From Levilactobacillus lanxiensis (GTDB lineage: Bacteria > Bacillota > Bacilli > Lactobacillales > Lactobacillaceae), in the NCBI RefSeq assembly GCF_016861655.1, contig NZ_BOLN01000004.1, positions 124,001 to 188,000 of the forward strand: a stretch of 64,000 nt of DNA. The letters run 5' to 3'. The position numbers were made by a program, and so were the translations under genes. The notes below the pieces were generated by a model. The model searched no databases. It was not told the origin of the DNA and was given only the letters and a program-made list of their open reading frames with translations. Positions within the stretch are counted from its first letter, which is position 1; every line of letters begins with the position of its first letter. Below are positions 7,339 through 16,469 of this stretch, piece after piece.

Positions 7339-9075
7339 ATGGCTTATCAAGCACTTTACCGGGTCTGGCGGCCCCAGCGATTCGAGGATATGATTGGGCA
7401 AGAAGTCATTACCCGCACCTTGAAAAACGCCATTACGACCAACCAAATCAGTCACGCGTACCTCTTTGCTGGTCCGCGGGGAACCGGGAAGACCTCGGCG
7501 GCTAAAATCTTTGCGAAGGCCATCAACTGTCACCATCAAACGGACGGCGAACCCTGCAATGAATGTGAGACCTGCAAGGCCATCACTGAGGGGACGCTCA
7601 ACGATGTGATTGAAATCGATGCGGCTTCAAACAACGGGGTCGAAGAAATTCGGGATATCCGGGATAAGGTGAAGTACGCGCCGACCGTAGCTGATTACAA
7701 AGTCTACATTATTGATGAAGTTCATATGTTATCGACGGGGGCGTTCAACGCACTGTTAAAGACCTTGGAAGAGCCACCGGCTAACGTGATTTTCATTTTA
7801 GCCACCACGGAACCCCACAAAATTCCGGCCACGATTATTTCGCGGACCCAACGATTTGATTTCAAACGAATTGCGGCCAATGATAGTTATGCGCGCATGA
7901 CTTATATCTTGGACCAAAAGGGTGTCACTTACGATGAACAAGCCGTTAAGGTGATTGCCAAGGCGGCCGAAGGTGGTATGCGGGATGCCCTGAGCATTCT
8001 CGACCAGGCGCTGTCCTTTGGGGATAATGAAATCACCCTGGATAACGCGCTGTTGGTGACGGGGAGTGTGACCCACGAACTGTTAGCGACCTACGTGCAA
8101 CAGGTCCTAGCCGGCGATACCAAGGCGGCCTTAGCTACGCTCCAATCCGTTTTGGAAGCGGGCAAGGATGCCGAGCGGTTCACCGAGGACGTCATCAGCT
8201 ATGCCCGCGACCTGTTGCTCTATCAACAAGCACCTCAGCTAGTTGAAGAGGCCGAGATGGGCAGCGTGAGCGACGATTTCCAAGCCTTAGCCAAGCAAAC
8301 GCCGGCGCAGACCATGTACGCCATGATCAACGAGTTAAACGCCATTCAACAACAGATGCGGTTTACGACCCATCCCGACGTTTACCTAGAAATTTTGACC
8401 ATCAAACTGGCCGAAATCGGCCGGCAGGTGGGGGCGGCCCAACCGGCAGCACCCACAGCGGCAGCATCCGCTGCGCCACAGGCAGCCGCTAGTTCAACTG
8501 AGCTGACATCCCTGCAACACGAGGTCGACCAGCTACGTAACACGGTCAAGCAGTTGGAACAAGCTCCGGTTGCGGCAAAACCCGCAGCGGCCAAGCCACG
8601 AACGACGAAGGCGGCCCCGGTTAAAGAGGTCAACCTCGCGAAGATCTATCCCGTTCTGGGGTCGGCCACGCGGGAGAAGTTGAACCAACTTCAAGAAGTT
8701 TGGCCCGACCTGCTGGATACGTTATCCATTACCCAACGAGCCGTGATGAAGGTGTCTCAACCGGTAGCGGCAGCGGATTCCGGGGTCATTGTGGCCTTTG
8801 ATTATTCCTTTCTGTACCAGCGGGCGACGACCGATCACGAGTTGACCGACGCCCTAGAAAATGGGTTGGATCGCATGATTGGGACGGCCTTGCCGGTTGT
8901 CTTCGTGCCGAAGGATGAGTGGCCAACGATTCGAAAGAATTATTTGACAGACCATCGTGAGGAGTTGCAGAATAACGCTGAGTCACCGGAACCAACTAAG
9001 CCAGCACCTAATCCCGTTGTCACCAAGGCGGAAGAGCTGTTTGGTAAAGATGTTGTTGATGTTAAAAATGATTAA
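7339..9075 (+). CDS. dnaX: DNA polymerase III subunits gamma/tau
   Basis: 578-residue AAA+ clamp-loader subunit. Walker A GPRGTGKT at 45-52; zinc cysteines 64, 73, 76 and 79; Walker B IIDEVH with Asp126-Glu127; sensor/arginine-finger region SRTQRF at 168-173 (T in place of the usual C). An alanine/proline-rich linker near 370-430 is followed by a tau-type C-terminal domain that would contact the polymerase and DnaB. AAGAAAGGAACAG precedes the ATG. It heads dnaX-ebfC-recR-yaaL. I see no convincing frameshift site for a separate gamma form. Confidence 0.97.
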   Translation: MAYQALYRVWRPQRFEDMIGQEVITRTLKNAITTNQISHAYLFAGPRGTGKTSAAKIFAKAINCHHQTDGEPCNECETCKAITEGTLNDVIEIDAASNNGVEEIRDIRDKVKYAPTVADYKVYIIDEVHMLSTGAFNALLKTLEEPPANVIFILATTEPHKIPATIISRTQRFDFKRIAANDSYARMTYILDQKGVTYDEQAVKVIAKAAEGGMRDALSILDQALSFGDNEITLDNALLVTGSVTHELLATYVQQVLAGDTKAALATLQSVLEAGKDAERFTEDVISYARDLLLYQQAPQLVEEAEMGSVSDDFQALAKQTPAQTMYAMINELNAIQQQMRFTTHPDVYLEILTIKLAEIGRQVGAAQPAAPTAAASAAPQAAASSTELTSLQHEVDQLRNTVKQLEQAPVAAKPAAAKPRTTKAAPVKEVNLAKIYPVLGSATREKLNQLQEVWPDLLDTLSITQRAVMKVSQPVAAADSGVIVAFDYSFLYQRATTDHELTDALENGLDRMIGTALPVVFVPKDEWPTIRKNYLTDHREELQNNAESPEPTKPAPNPVVTKAEELFGKDVVDVKND

Positions 9076-9094
9076 AATCTTGAAAGGATGATTA

Positions 9095-9415
9095 ATGATG
9101 CGGAACATGGGAAATATGGGGAACATGATGAAACAAATGCGCCAAATGCAAAAGAAGATGGAAGAGGACCAAAACAACTTGAACGCCCAAAGCTTTACCG
9201 GCGTTTCACCAGATAGCATGGTTCAAGCCACCTTTACCGGTGAACGGAAGATGACCGACCTGACCATCAAGCCAGAAGCCATCGATCCCGATGACCCTGA
9301 TATGTTGGCCGACTTAGTCCTGGCCGCCGTTAACGACGCCCTGGGCCAAGTTGATGCAGCAACGAAACAATCTCTGGGTAAATACACGCAAGGCATGAAC
9401 ATTCCCGGGATGTAA
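9095..9415 (+). CDS. YbaB/EbfC-family nucleoid-associated protein
   Basis: A 106-residue small DNA-binding protein (Bacillus YaaK). The methionine- and glutamine-rich N-terminal helix ([16 protein letters not shown]) forms the dimer tweezers, and a glycine-rich C-terminus ends MNIPGM. It is always found between dnaX and recR in Firmicutes. AAAGGATG serves the ATG at 9095. Confidence 0.95.
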   Translation: MMRNMGNMGNMMKQMRQMQKKMEEDQNNLNAQSFTGVSPDSMVQATFTGERKMTDLTIKPEAIDPDDPDMLADLVLAAVNDALGQVDAATKQSLGKYTQGMNIPGM

Positions 9416-9436
9416 TTTAGAAAGGACGTTGTGACC

Positions 9437-10036
9437 ATGCAGTATCCAGAACCGATTGCCCAACTGATCGACAGCTACATGAAGCTGCCCGGTATTGGGC
9501 AAAAGTCAGCGACGCGGCTGGCCTTCTTCACGATTGATATGCAAGAAGATGACGTCACGGCGTTTTCCAAGGCGTTAATTTCAGCCAAAAAAAACCTGCA
9601 CTTCTGTTCCATCTGTGGGAACATTACCGAGAGTGATCCGTGTGTCATCTGTACCGACAAGACGCGGGATCAATCGCACGTCTTAGTGGTTGAACAGGCC
9701 AAGGACATCATGGTGATGGAAAAGATGAAGGAATATCATGGCCTGTATCACGTTTTGCAAGGGGTCATGTCGCCAATCGAAGGCAAGGGGCCGGAAGACC
9801 TGAACATTGCCAGCCTCATCAATCGGTTGCAGCAGAATCCATCCATTAAAGAAGTTATCATCGCGACCAACGCCACGCCAGAGGGTGAAGCCACGGCCAT
9901 GTACCTGTCTCGCTTGATCAAGCCAGCGGGCATCAAGGTGACGCGGTTAGCCCACGGCCTGTCCGTCGGGAGTGATATCGAATACGCGGATGAAATGACG
10001 CTGTTCAAGGCGGTTGAAGGCCGAACGGAAATGTAG
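9437..10036 (+). CDS. recR: Recombination mediator RecR
   Basis: 199 residues from ATG 9437 (MQYPEP, as in Bacillus RecR; an in-frame GTG at 9431 is too close to the ribosome site). Helix-hairpin-helix [13 protein letters not shown], zinc finger with Cys57, 60, 69 and 72, and a Toprim domain starting VLVVEQAKD. With RecO and RecF it loads RecA on SSB-coated gaps. Confidence 0.96.
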   Translation: MQYPEPIAQLIDSYMKLPGIGQKSATRLAFFTIDMQEDDVTAFSKALISAKKNLHFCSICGNITESDPCVICTDKTRDQSHVLVVEQAKDIMVMEKMKEYHGLYHVLQGVMSPIEGKGPEDLNIASLINRLQQNPSIKEVIIATNATPEGEATAMYLSRLIKPAGIKVTRLAHGLSVGSDIEYADEMTLFKAVEGRTEM

Positions 10037-10050
10037 AGGAGGGTTGCCAC

Positions 10051-10302
10051 ATGTTTGGACGAAAGAAACGGCAACTCCCACGGTTAAAGGCCGCGTACGA
10101 TGAACAACTCCTGTTGAGCATCGACGACGCCAAGGACCGCTGGGACCACGCCAAGCAAACGGAAGAGGCCATTGCGGACGCCGACAATCAAATGACGGCC
10201 AACACCGCACTGGCCCGGCAGACGTACCTCTTCTTGTACCGCGAAGCCCGTCGCCGCCACGTCAGAGGAAAGCATATCTCTGCCGCAGTGTTCCGCGATT
10301 AG
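10051..10302 (+). CDS. yaaL: YaaL-family protein (DUF2508)
   Basis: An 83-residue charged, helical protein of unknown function, recognised from its position after recR and from the family pattern (basic N-terminus MFGRKKRQL, later YLFLYREARRRHV). AGGAGG at 10037-10042 precedes the ATG. It is cotranscribed with recR; a terminator follows. Confidence 0.85.
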   Translation: MFGRKKRQLPRLKAAYDEQLLLSIDDAKDRWDHAKQTEEAIADADNQMTANTALARQTYLFLYREARRRHVRGKHISAAVFRD

Positions 10303-10321
10303 TTTAATAAGTAGTGAGGAG

Positions 10322-10354
10322 AAGACGAAGGCGTTGTGGCTTTCGTCTTTTTTT
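10322..10354 (+). terminator. Terminator after yaaL
   Basis: AAGACGAA-GC / GC-TTCGTCTT stem with a run of T. From here to 10521 I see no gene; the stretch is AT-rich. Confidence 0.88.
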
Positions 10355-10521
10355 ACGCGCTCGTGTTGACGGAGCGTGTAGAATTGAAGGGAGTGAAGTT
10401 GAAAAAATTTAAGTAACGTTAGGATAGTTGGTTGAATTGGTTTTGCGTTCGCTAGTTACGGTGCCTATAGTATAGAAAAATTATTATGTCAGTCAGACAA
10501 GCATAGTGCGTGAACACGAAT

Positions 10522-10777
10522 GACGGAGTTGGTGAAAAGGTCCACGCAATGTCAGTGACCAGAGGCGGGCCAAACTGACCAGCTGTGTCGGTGGTCTTGG
10601 CTGAGTGAACTTCTCAGTCTAGAGCACGGGACGACCTTGGAAACTCGCGACTCGCAGCGAGGTTTCAAGGCGAGGCGGAAGACCGCTTCTCAGGCTGGAG
10701 CCGTTCCCCACAGCAGGGCGGTTTGAGCCCGCCGGCGGGAACGACCAGCGAGAAACCATTTTCACCAACGCCAAGTC
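10522..10777 (+). repeat. Dispersed structured repeat, copy B (upstream of tmk)
   Basis: The closing stem GTTGGTGAAAA (10528-10538) pairs with TTTTCACCAAC (10759-10769), and GG/CC continues inside past a bulged A. Core 1 is at 10580 and core 2 at 10706. Internal hairpins: GGCTGAG with CTCAGTC, and CCTTGGAAACTCGC with GCGAGGTTTCAAGG. The copy lies upstream of the apparent tmk promoter, so it need not be part of the tmk leader. Confidence 0.8.
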
Positions 10778-10819
10778 GTGAACTTTTGGTAAGAAACAGG
10801 CGAAAGCTAGCGATGCAAA

Positions 10820-10848
10820 TAGACATCAATTCTGAATTCAAGTACAAT
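10820..10848 (+). promoter_or_regulatory. tmk promoter
   Basis: TAGACA (10820-10825), an exact 17-bp spacer and TACAAT (10843-10848), about 30 bp before the tmk start. It lies downstream of repeat copy B. Confidence 0.7.
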
Positions 10849-10877
10849 ATAACTATCAAACAAAAATGGGGTCGAGT

Positions 10878-11522
10878 ATGTTGTCAGGAACGTTTATTAG
10901 TTTTGAAGGACCCGACGGCGCCGGGAAGACTAGCGCGCTGCAGGCCATTACCGCACAAATTGCGCCTGTGTTGGGTGACCGACTCACGATTACGCGAGAA
11001 CCCGGGGGCAACCCGATTTCTGAAAGTATTCGGGCCATCATTTTAGACCGCGCCAACACGGCGATGGATTACCGCACGGAAGCCTTATTGTACGCAGCGG
11101 CTCGGCGGCAACACTTAGCGGAGACCATTTTACCCGCGCTAGCCGATGATAAATTGGTGCTGTGTGACCGTTACGTGGACAGCTCCGTTGCCTATCAAGG
11201 CGCTGGCCGTGAAATCGGGGAAGCCGCCGTTGCCCAAATGAATGAATTTGCCACGGACGGGCTGTTGCCCGAATTGACCGTGTATTTCGATGTCCCGGCT
11301 GAAGTGGGGTTACACCGAATTCAAGCGCACCGGGACCCCAAGAAGGTCGACCGGCTAGACGTTGAGCAGGCGGCCTTTCACGACCGGGTCCGGGCTGCTT
11401 ATTTGCGCTTACAAGCTGCGCACCCGGAACGAATCAAACTGATCGATGCCACGCAGGCCCCTGAAGTTGTGGTGGAACAGGCGTTGGCACTCATCAAGCA
11501 CACGGCCCAAGCTTACTTTTAG
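10878..11522 (+). CDS. tmk: Thymidylate kinase
   Basis: Phosphorylates dTMP to dTDP. P-loop GPDGAGKT at residues 11-18, the DRYVDSSVAYQGAGR dTMP-binding/lid region near the middle, and a start MLSGTFISFE. About 214 residues from ATG 10878; an in-frame ATG at 10866 has no ribosome site, and the GGGG upstream of 10878 is weak. It heads tmk-darA-holB-yabA-rsmI, the standard Firmicute order. Confidence 0.96.
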   Translation: MLSGTFISFEGPDGAGKTSALQAITAQIAPVLGDRLTITREPGGNPISESIRAIILDRANTAMDYRTEALLYAAARRQHLAETILPALADDKLVLCDRYVDSSVAYQGAGREIGEAAVAQMNEFATDGLLPELTVYFDVPAEVGLHRIQAHRDPKKVDRLDVEQAAFHDRVRAAYLRLQAAHPERIKLIDATQAPEVVVEQALALIKHTAQAYF

Positions 11523-11549
11523 CACCGGCATTGAGGGAGGAAACCAGTT

Positions 11550-11879
11550 ATGAAATTATTAATCGCCATTGTCCAAGATAAGGATGCAAACCGTCTCAGT
11601 AATGAATTTATCGATCACGATATTCGCGCGACCCGGTTATCCACGACCGGTGGTTTCTTAAAGTCTGGGAACACGACGTTTATGATTGGGTTGGAAGACG
11701 AGCGCGTCGATGAGGTGCTGGATATGATCAAAGAGGCCAGTCACACGCGTCAACAGTTCATGACGCCACCCGTTAACCTGGATGCCCAACTCGACAGTAC
11801 TTCCGCCTACCCGGTCGAAGTGCAAGTCGGCGGGGCCACGGTATTCGTGATGCCCGTTGAGCAGTTCCACCGTTTTTAG
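11550..11879 (+). CDS. darA: PII-like cyclic di-AMP receptor DarA (PstA/YaaQ)
   Basis: 109 residues of the DUF970 family, a trimeric PII-like protein that binds c-di-AMP. It starts MKLLIAIVQDKDA; the family-typical TTGGFLKSGNTTF loop is present and the end is VFVMPVEQFHRF. AGGGAGGAAA precedes it. The downstream target is unknown in any species. KimA, another c-di-AMP-controlled protein in Bacillus, is encoded at 25.8 kb in this window. Confidence 0.95.
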   Translation: MKLLIAIVQDKDANRLSNEFIDHDIRATRLSTTGGFLKSGNTTFMIGLEDERVDEVLDMIKEASHTRQQFMTPPVNLDAQLDSTSAYPVEVQVGGATVFVMPVEQFHRF

Positions 11880-11888
11880 GAGGAAAAT

Positions 11889-12902
11889 ATGACCGAAGAA
11901 TCCGTGGTCGCCACGGCCCAACGGCTTCAGCCGCAACTCGTGACCCACTTTATGCAACTGATTCAAACCAATCATCTGGCGCACGCCTACCTCTTTAATG
12001 GTGCGGACGGGACCGGCCGACAAGAGGTTGCGCGGACCGTGGCCATGCGGTTATTTTGCCAAAACGTCACGGCTGAGGGCATGCCCTGTGGGACGTGTGC
12101 CGAGTGCCGGCGCATCATGGCGGGGGACCATCCTGATGTAGTCAGCGTGGTTCCGGACGGCCAGCGTATCAAGGTCGACCAAGTCCGTTACTTAAAGGCG
12201 GAGTTCACCAAGAGCGCGGTGGAGGGCAATCAAAAGATCTTCATCGTCGACCAGGTCGACCGGATGACGACTGGGGCCGCCAATAGCCTGTTAAAGTTTA
12301 TTGAGGAACCCGTGGGCAACACGGTGGCGTTATTGTTGACGGCCAATAAAAACCTGATTTTACCCACGATTTTGTCGCGGACCCAGGTCGTTGATTTTCT
12401 CCGGGTATCGCCACGAGCCTTGACGGATGCTCTAGCCACGGCCGGCGTCGTTCCGAGTCAACGCTACTTATTGACCACCTTAACTGAAAGCGTCAGTGCC
12501 GCTTTGGAATTGACGGCGGATGACTGGTTAAAGGATGCCCAAGCGGCGGTGGGCCAATGGTTAGCCGCTTGCTGTGCCAATGATGAGCGGGCCTTTGTCC
12601 GCGTGCAAACGGACCTGGTCCCATTGGGCAGTAACCGCGATCGGCAGGGGATCATTTTAGACATGGTCGTGCAGGCCTGGCACGATGCCTTACGCCAACA
12701 GTCGGGGACGGTCGGTCCAGATGACCTGGCCTATCCGCAGGTGGCGCAGGCGAGTCGTGAGGTGGGTCAACGCCTATCCATCGACCAGCTGGTGGCCATC
12801 ATGACGCTGACGCTCGCCACGCGCGGACAGTTGGCCGGGAACATGAATTTTCAAGCAATCTTAGAAGCCTTAACGTTACAGATTCTGGCGCAAATGCGCT
12901 AA
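11889..12902 (+). CDS. holB: DNA polymerase III subunit delta'
   Basis: 337-residue clamp-loader subunit related to DnaX. The Walker A position is GADGTGRQE, degenerate as expected for delta', which does not hydrolyse ATP. Zinc cysteines lie in CGTCAEC; SRTQVVDF matches the SRC/arginine-finger region. AGGAGGAAAAT precedes the ATG, 9 nt after darA. Confidence 0.95.
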   Translation: MTEESVVATAQRLQPQLVTHFMQLIQTNHLAHAYLFNGADGTGRQEVARTVAMRLFCQNVTAEGMPCGTCAECRRIMAGDHPDVVSVVPDGQRIKVDQVRYLKAEFTKSAVEGNQKIFIVDQVDRMTTGAANSLLKFIEEPVGNTVALLLTANKNLILPTILSRTQVVDFLRVSPRALTDALATAGVVPSQRYLLTTLTESVSAALELTADDWLKDAQAAVGQWLAACCANDERAFVRVQTDLVPLGSNRDRQGIILDMVVQAWHDALRQQSGTVGPDDLAYPQVAQASREVGQRLSIDQLVAIMTLTLATRGQLAGNMNFQAILEALTLQILAQMR

Positions 12903-12931
12903 GACTAGTCAGCATTGGAGGGGTGGCAGCT

Positions 12932-13270
12932 TTGGATAAAGAAGAAGTTTATGATCAATTCAAGAGTCTTGAGGGTCAGTTGCAGCAGATGCTCGCCCAA
13001 TTCTCTGACTTACAAACGCAGATGACGCAGGTGTTTGAGCAAAATGCCGAATTGGAAATTGAGAATCAGCACTTGCGGGACTTGGTGCGGGAGCTACAGA
13101 AGACATTGCCCGAGGATCCTGAAACACCCCAAGGGCTCTCCAAGTCGCGACAGATTCTGGAGAAACTTTACGAGGAAGGCTTTCACGTTTGCCGGGAATT
13201 CTACGGAACCCGGCGCAAGCAGGATGAGGAATGTGCCTTTTGCCTGGAAGTTATTTACCGCGATCAGTAG
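12932..13270 (+). CDS. yabA: Replication initiation control protein YabA
   Basis: Negative regulator of DnaA that bridges DnaA and the DnaN clamp. 112 residues from TTG 12932 (MDKEEVYDQ; GGAGG is well spaced), with GTG 12923 as a less likely start. A leucine-zipper-like coiled coil fills residues about 5-60; the C-terminal zinc cluster is in HVCREFYG...CAFC. Confidence 0.94.
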   Translation: MDKEEVYDQFKSLEGQLQQMLAQFSDLQTQMTQVFEQNAELEIENQHLRDLVRELQKTLPEDPETPQGLSKSRQILEKLYEEGFHVCREFYGTRRKQDEECAFCLEVIYRDQ

Positions 13271-13278
13271 GAGGCCAC

Positions 13279-14163
13279 ATGATGGAACGAACACGGAGTT
13301 TTAAGGACGATGCCCAGGGACATTTATACCTGGTGCCAACGCCCATTGGGAACCTGGACGACATGACCCTTCGGGCGGTTAAGACCCTGAAGGCCGCCGA
13401 TTTAATTGCCGCCGAGGATACCCGTAACACCCAGAAATTATTAAATCATTTTGAAATTACCACGAAACAAATCAGTTTTCACGAACACAACACGCAGGAA
13501 CGGATTCCCCAGTTGGTCGCCAAACTCCAGCAGGGACAAGACATTGCCCAGGTCAGTGACGCGGGGATGCCATCCATTTCGGATCCCGGCCATGAGCTGG
13601 TCAATGCCTGCATCGCGGCGCAAATTCCCGTGGTCCCGTTACCTGGGGCCAATGCTGGGTTAACCGCGTTGATTGCCTCTGGTTTACTGCCCCAGCCGTT
13701 TTATTTCTACGGCTTCTTGGACCGCAAGCCTAAGGATCAACGGTCTGAAATCGAGGGCTTGGCGCAACGCCCAGAAACCTTGATTTTCTATGAAGCGCCG
13801 CACCGGTTGAAAAAGACCCTGCAGAATCTGGCAACGGGTTTTGGGGATGACCGGCCCGCCGTGCTTTGTCGGGAACTCACCAAGCGTTACGAAGAATTTC
13901 TCCGCGGGTCCTTAGCCGAATTGGCTGAATGGGCCGCTACGGACACGGTCCGAGGAGAATTCGTGGTGTTGGTTGGCGGCAACCCCGCACCCACCACGAC
14001 GGCAACGACGGCGGTCGATTTGAGTGAACCCGTTGAAGTCCAGGTCGACCGGTTGATTGCAGCGGGGGAAAAGCCCAACGCTGCAATCAAAGAGGTCGCC
14101 AACCTGCGTGGCGTGAAGAAACAAGCAATCTATAATACCTATCATCATTTAGACAAGGAGTGA
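13279..14163 (+). CDS. rsmI: 16S rRNA (cytidine1402-2'-O)-methyltransferase RsmI
   Basis: A SAM-dependent methyltransferase of the tetrapyrrole-methylase fold. Motifs: LYLVPTPIGNLDDMTLRA, AEDTRNTQKLLNHF, SDAGMPSISDPG and PLPGANAGLTAL. 294 residues from ATG 13279, or 293 from the adjacent ATG 13282, which is better spaced from AGGAGG. Continuous reading upstream into yabA is out of phase with the signals and rejected as the start. Confidence 0.96.
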   Translation: MMERTRSFKDDAQGHLYLVPTPIGNLDDMTLRAVKTLKAADLIAAEDTRNTQKLLNHFEITTKQISFHEHNTQERIPQLVAKLQQGQDIAQVSDAGMPSISDPGHELVNACIAAQIPVVPLPGANAGLTALIASGLLPQPFYFYGFLDRKPKDQRSEIEGLAQRPETLIFYEAPHRLKKTLQNLATGFGDDRPAVLCRELTKRYEEFLRGSLAELAEWAATDTVRGEFVVLVGGNPAPTTTATTAVDLSEPVEVQVDRLIAAGEKPNAAIKEVANLRGVKKQAIYNTYHHLDKE

Positions 14164-14168
14164 CCTAG

Positions 14169-14912
14169 GTGGCCGCAAATGAATTTACCGAACCCCATCG
14201 TGTCGTTTACTATGAAGCAGACGATACCGGCCATTTAACCCTGGCCATGCTGATCGACCTCTTCGTGCTGGTCTCTGAAAATCAGAACGCCGCTTTAGGA
14301 TTGACCACGGAATTTGTGCAGTCCCACGGCGTTGGCTGGGTCGTGACCCAGTATCACATCCAAGTGACCCAGTTGCCAGCGATTGGCGATCAAGTCACGC
14401 TGAAGACTCGAGCAACGTCGTTTAACAAGTACTTTGCCTACCGTGAATACTGGCTACTCGACGCCGAAGGAAATCAGTTGGCCTATGCCGAGGGCATCTG
14501 GGTGACCATGAGTTACGCGACCCGCAAAATTGCGGCGATTCCTGCCGAGGTCATGACGCCTTACGAGAGTGAACCGAGCGTGCGCTTGCCGCGGTTACCC
14601 CGGCCAGACCGCTTACCTGCGGAAACCACGTTGGCGGATAAGCCCTACACGGTCCGTTACTTTGATATTGATGAGAACGGCCACGTCAACAACGCCCACT
14701 ACTTTGAGTGGATGCTGGACGCGCTGCCGGCAGACTTTTTACGCCAGCATCAGCCCACGGATATTCGAATTCGTTATGAAAACGAAGTCACGTACGGCCG
14801 GCAAGTCACCAGCGATTACGTACAGCCGGATGACGCGTTGGTTAGTCAACATGCCATCTACAGCGGCGACGTGTTAGCTGCCAAGGCAACGATTCAGTGG
14901 CAAGCACGGTAG
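14169..14912 (+). CDS. Acyl-ACP thioesterase (FatA/B-like, double hotdog)
   Basis: 247 residues that hydrolyse acyl-ACP to free fatty acid. Two hotdog folds: residues about 5-150 with VVYYEADDTGHL, and about 157-247 with the active-site-like HVNNAHYFEWM. GTG start with AAGGAG overlapping the end of rsmI. It is likely the last gene of the tmk operon; free fatty acid or membrane homeostasis is the usual inferred role in lactic acid bacteria. Confidence 0.9.
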   Translation: MAANEFTEPHRVVYYEADDTGHLTLAMLIDLFVLVSENQNAALGLTTEFVQSHGVGWVVTQYHIQVTQLPAIGDQVTLKTRATSFNKYFAYREYWLLDAEGNQLAYAEGIWVTMSYATRKIAAIPAEVMTPYESEPSVRLPRLPRPDRLPAETTLADKPYTVRYFDIDENGHVNNAHYFEWMLDALPADFLRQHQPTDIRIRYENEVTYGRQVTSDYVQPDDALVSQHAIYSGDVLAAKATIQWQAR

Positions 14913-14967
14913 TCTTTTTTAAGAAAATTCAAGCAGAGAAGGTGTCGCGTCCGTCCGTTTGTGGTAG

Positions 14968-15050
14968 TATAATAAACTGATAAAGACAGTAAACGGGCGC
15001 AACAACCGAGACAGATGGTTAGCGGTGGGCGAGTTCGGCCACCGCTTTTC
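14968..15050 (+). promoter_or_regulatory. tsaB -10 box and leader with terminator-like hairpin
   Basis: TATAAT at 14968-14973 lacks a good -35. The leader that follows contains AGCGGTGG (15021-15028) pairing with CCACCGCT (15039-15046) and then TTTTC, a terminator-like shape, before a further hairpin (CACCGG...GGTG) and the tsaB ribosome site. This may be an attenuator, or the terminator of the upstream operon. Confidence 0.45.
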
Positions 15051-15106
15051 ACTTCCCGGCAACTCACCGGCTTGGTGAAGTCCAGTAAAGGGGAACGCAA
15101 GTAATT

Positions 15107-15835
15107 ATGAAGATTTTAGCAATTGATACATCGAATCGACCTTTGAGCGTCGCCGTGTTAGATGACAGCATGGTGTTAGCTGCCATCACGGTCACCGTTC
15201 ATCAAAAACACGCGGAGTACCTTTTACCAGAAATTGAACGACTTCTGGAGATGGCGGATCTCAAGCCGACGGACCTTGACCGGGTCGTCGTTGCCGCAGG
15301 ACCCGGTTCCTACACGGGCATCCGGATTGCCGTGACGACTGCCAAGACACTCGCCTCGACGCTAGACATTGAGCTGGTGGCCGTTTCCAGTCTGGCAACG
15401 CTCGCAGCTAACGTGCCAGTGGAAGGTGCTCTGGTGGCGCCTTTGTTTGACGCCCGGAATCAAAACGTCTTTGCGGGGTTGTACCGGATCAAAGATGGCG
15501 TGCCAACGGCCGTCATTGCGGATGCCCACACAAACATCACGCACTTCTTAGAGGCTGTGACGGAGTACGCTGAACCCGTTTGGTTCCTGGGAGATGCCAG
15601 TCACTTTGCTGACCTAATTAACACGACCGTGTCAGCGGCGACGCCAAAGATCAGTCCTTGGCTGAACCTGCCCCAAGTTGCCACCATTGGTTTACTGGGT
15701 CAAGAGATGACGCCCGTCACGGATGTCGACCGGTTTGTGCCGAACTATTTACGTTTGACACAAGCAGAAGCGGAATGGCAAGCGAAGAACCCGAATAATA
15801 AAAAGGATAACGACTCATATGTTGAAAAAATTTAA
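15107..15835 (+). CDS. tsaB: tRNA t6A synthesis protein TsaB
   Basis: 242 residues of the ASKHA fold, the inactive partner that holds TsaD and TsaE to make N6-threonylcarbamoyl-A37 in tRNAs reading ANN codons. It starts MKILAIDTSNRPLSVAV and has AGPGSYTGIRIAVTTAK. AAAGGGGAACG precedes the ATG. It overlaps rimI by 17 nt. Confidence 0.95.
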   Translation: MKILAIDTSNRPLSVAVLDDSMVLAAITVTVHQKHAEYLLPEIERLLEMADLKPTDLDRVVVAAGPGSYTGIRIAVTTAKTLASTLDIELVAVSSLATLAANVPVEGALVAPLFDARNQNVFAGLYRIKDGVPTAVIADAHTNITHFLEAVTEYAEPVWFLGDASHFADLINTTVSAATPKISPWLNLPQVATIGLLGQEMTPVTDVDRFVPNYLRLTQAEAEWQAKNPNNKKDNDSYVEKI

Positions 15836-16412
15836 AGTCTGGTATAAAAATGTATTTGGCAGCCGGCGCGAACAGGTGCGTGAGGAGGCCATGGACGTTA
15901 AGAACCACCGGGTAGACATCCGGGAGGTCACGTATTTTGTGGCCAAAGCCCTCTTCACGGACATTCCTGAAATGATTGAAATTGAAAGGGCTGTCTATGC
16001 TGGCAAGGCACCATGGGATTCCACGGCCTTTGCCAACGAGCTGCGCCGCGAAAAGGATCGGCTCTACCTGGTTATTCGTAAGGAAGATAAGCTGTTGGCC
16101 TTCATCGGCTGTACCTTTGACGAACGGACTCGGGACGCCCATATTACCAATATTGCTGTCCTACCGGCGTACCAGAACCGGGGACTCGGGCGGTTTTTAT
16201 TGGCCATCATGATCAAAAAGGCGCGCAAGTTGAATTACAAGTCTGTCAGCTTAGAGGTCCGCGTCTCTAACACCAATGCCCAACGGCTCTACCGGGACTT
16301 GGACTTTGAACAGACCGGCATTAAGCGGGGCTACTATTTAGGCGACCACGAAGACGCAGCGGATATGAAATTGTATTTAAACGATGACACCGTTGCAGAC
16401 GCAGACGAGTAG
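15819..16412 (+). CDS. rimI: Ribosomal protein S18 alanine N-acetyltransferase RimI
   Basis: GNAT-fold acetyltransferase, 197 residues. The acetyl-CoA loop is in VLPAYQNRGLGRFLL, and the C-terminal part has LEVRVSNTNAQRLYRDLDFEQ, typical of RimI. The start overlaps the end of tsaB, with AAAAGGAT before the ATG. An N-terminal extension of about 40 basic residues precedes the GNAT core. Position between tsaB and tsaD is the standard one. Confidence 0.93.
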   Translation: MLKKFKVWYKNVFGSRREQVREEAMDVKNHRVDIREVTYFVAKALFTDIPEMIEIERAVYAGKAPWDSTAFANELRREKDRLYLVIRKEDKLLAFIGCTFDERTRDAHITNIAVLPAYQNRGLGRFLLAIMIKKARKLNYKSVSLEVRVSNTNAQRLYRDLDFEQTGIKRGYYLGDHEDAADMKLYLNDDTVADADE

Positions 16413-16434
16413 GCGTTTGGCCACTCGTCTTTTT
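16403..16434 (+). terminator. Terminator overlapping the rimI stop codon
   Basis: AGACGAGT (16403-16410) pairs with ACTCGTCT (16423-16430), then T's. The stem begins inside the last codons of rimI, so tsaD probably has its own start of transcription or is fed by read-through. Confidence 0.75.
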
Positions 16435-16469
16435 AATTGGCGTAGTAAATAAGATCACGATAAATCAGA

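Noticed and set aside
14913-15106. Known metabolite riboswitch before tsaB
   Set aside because: No conserved core of a riboswitch class that I know is visible; only hairpins are seen.
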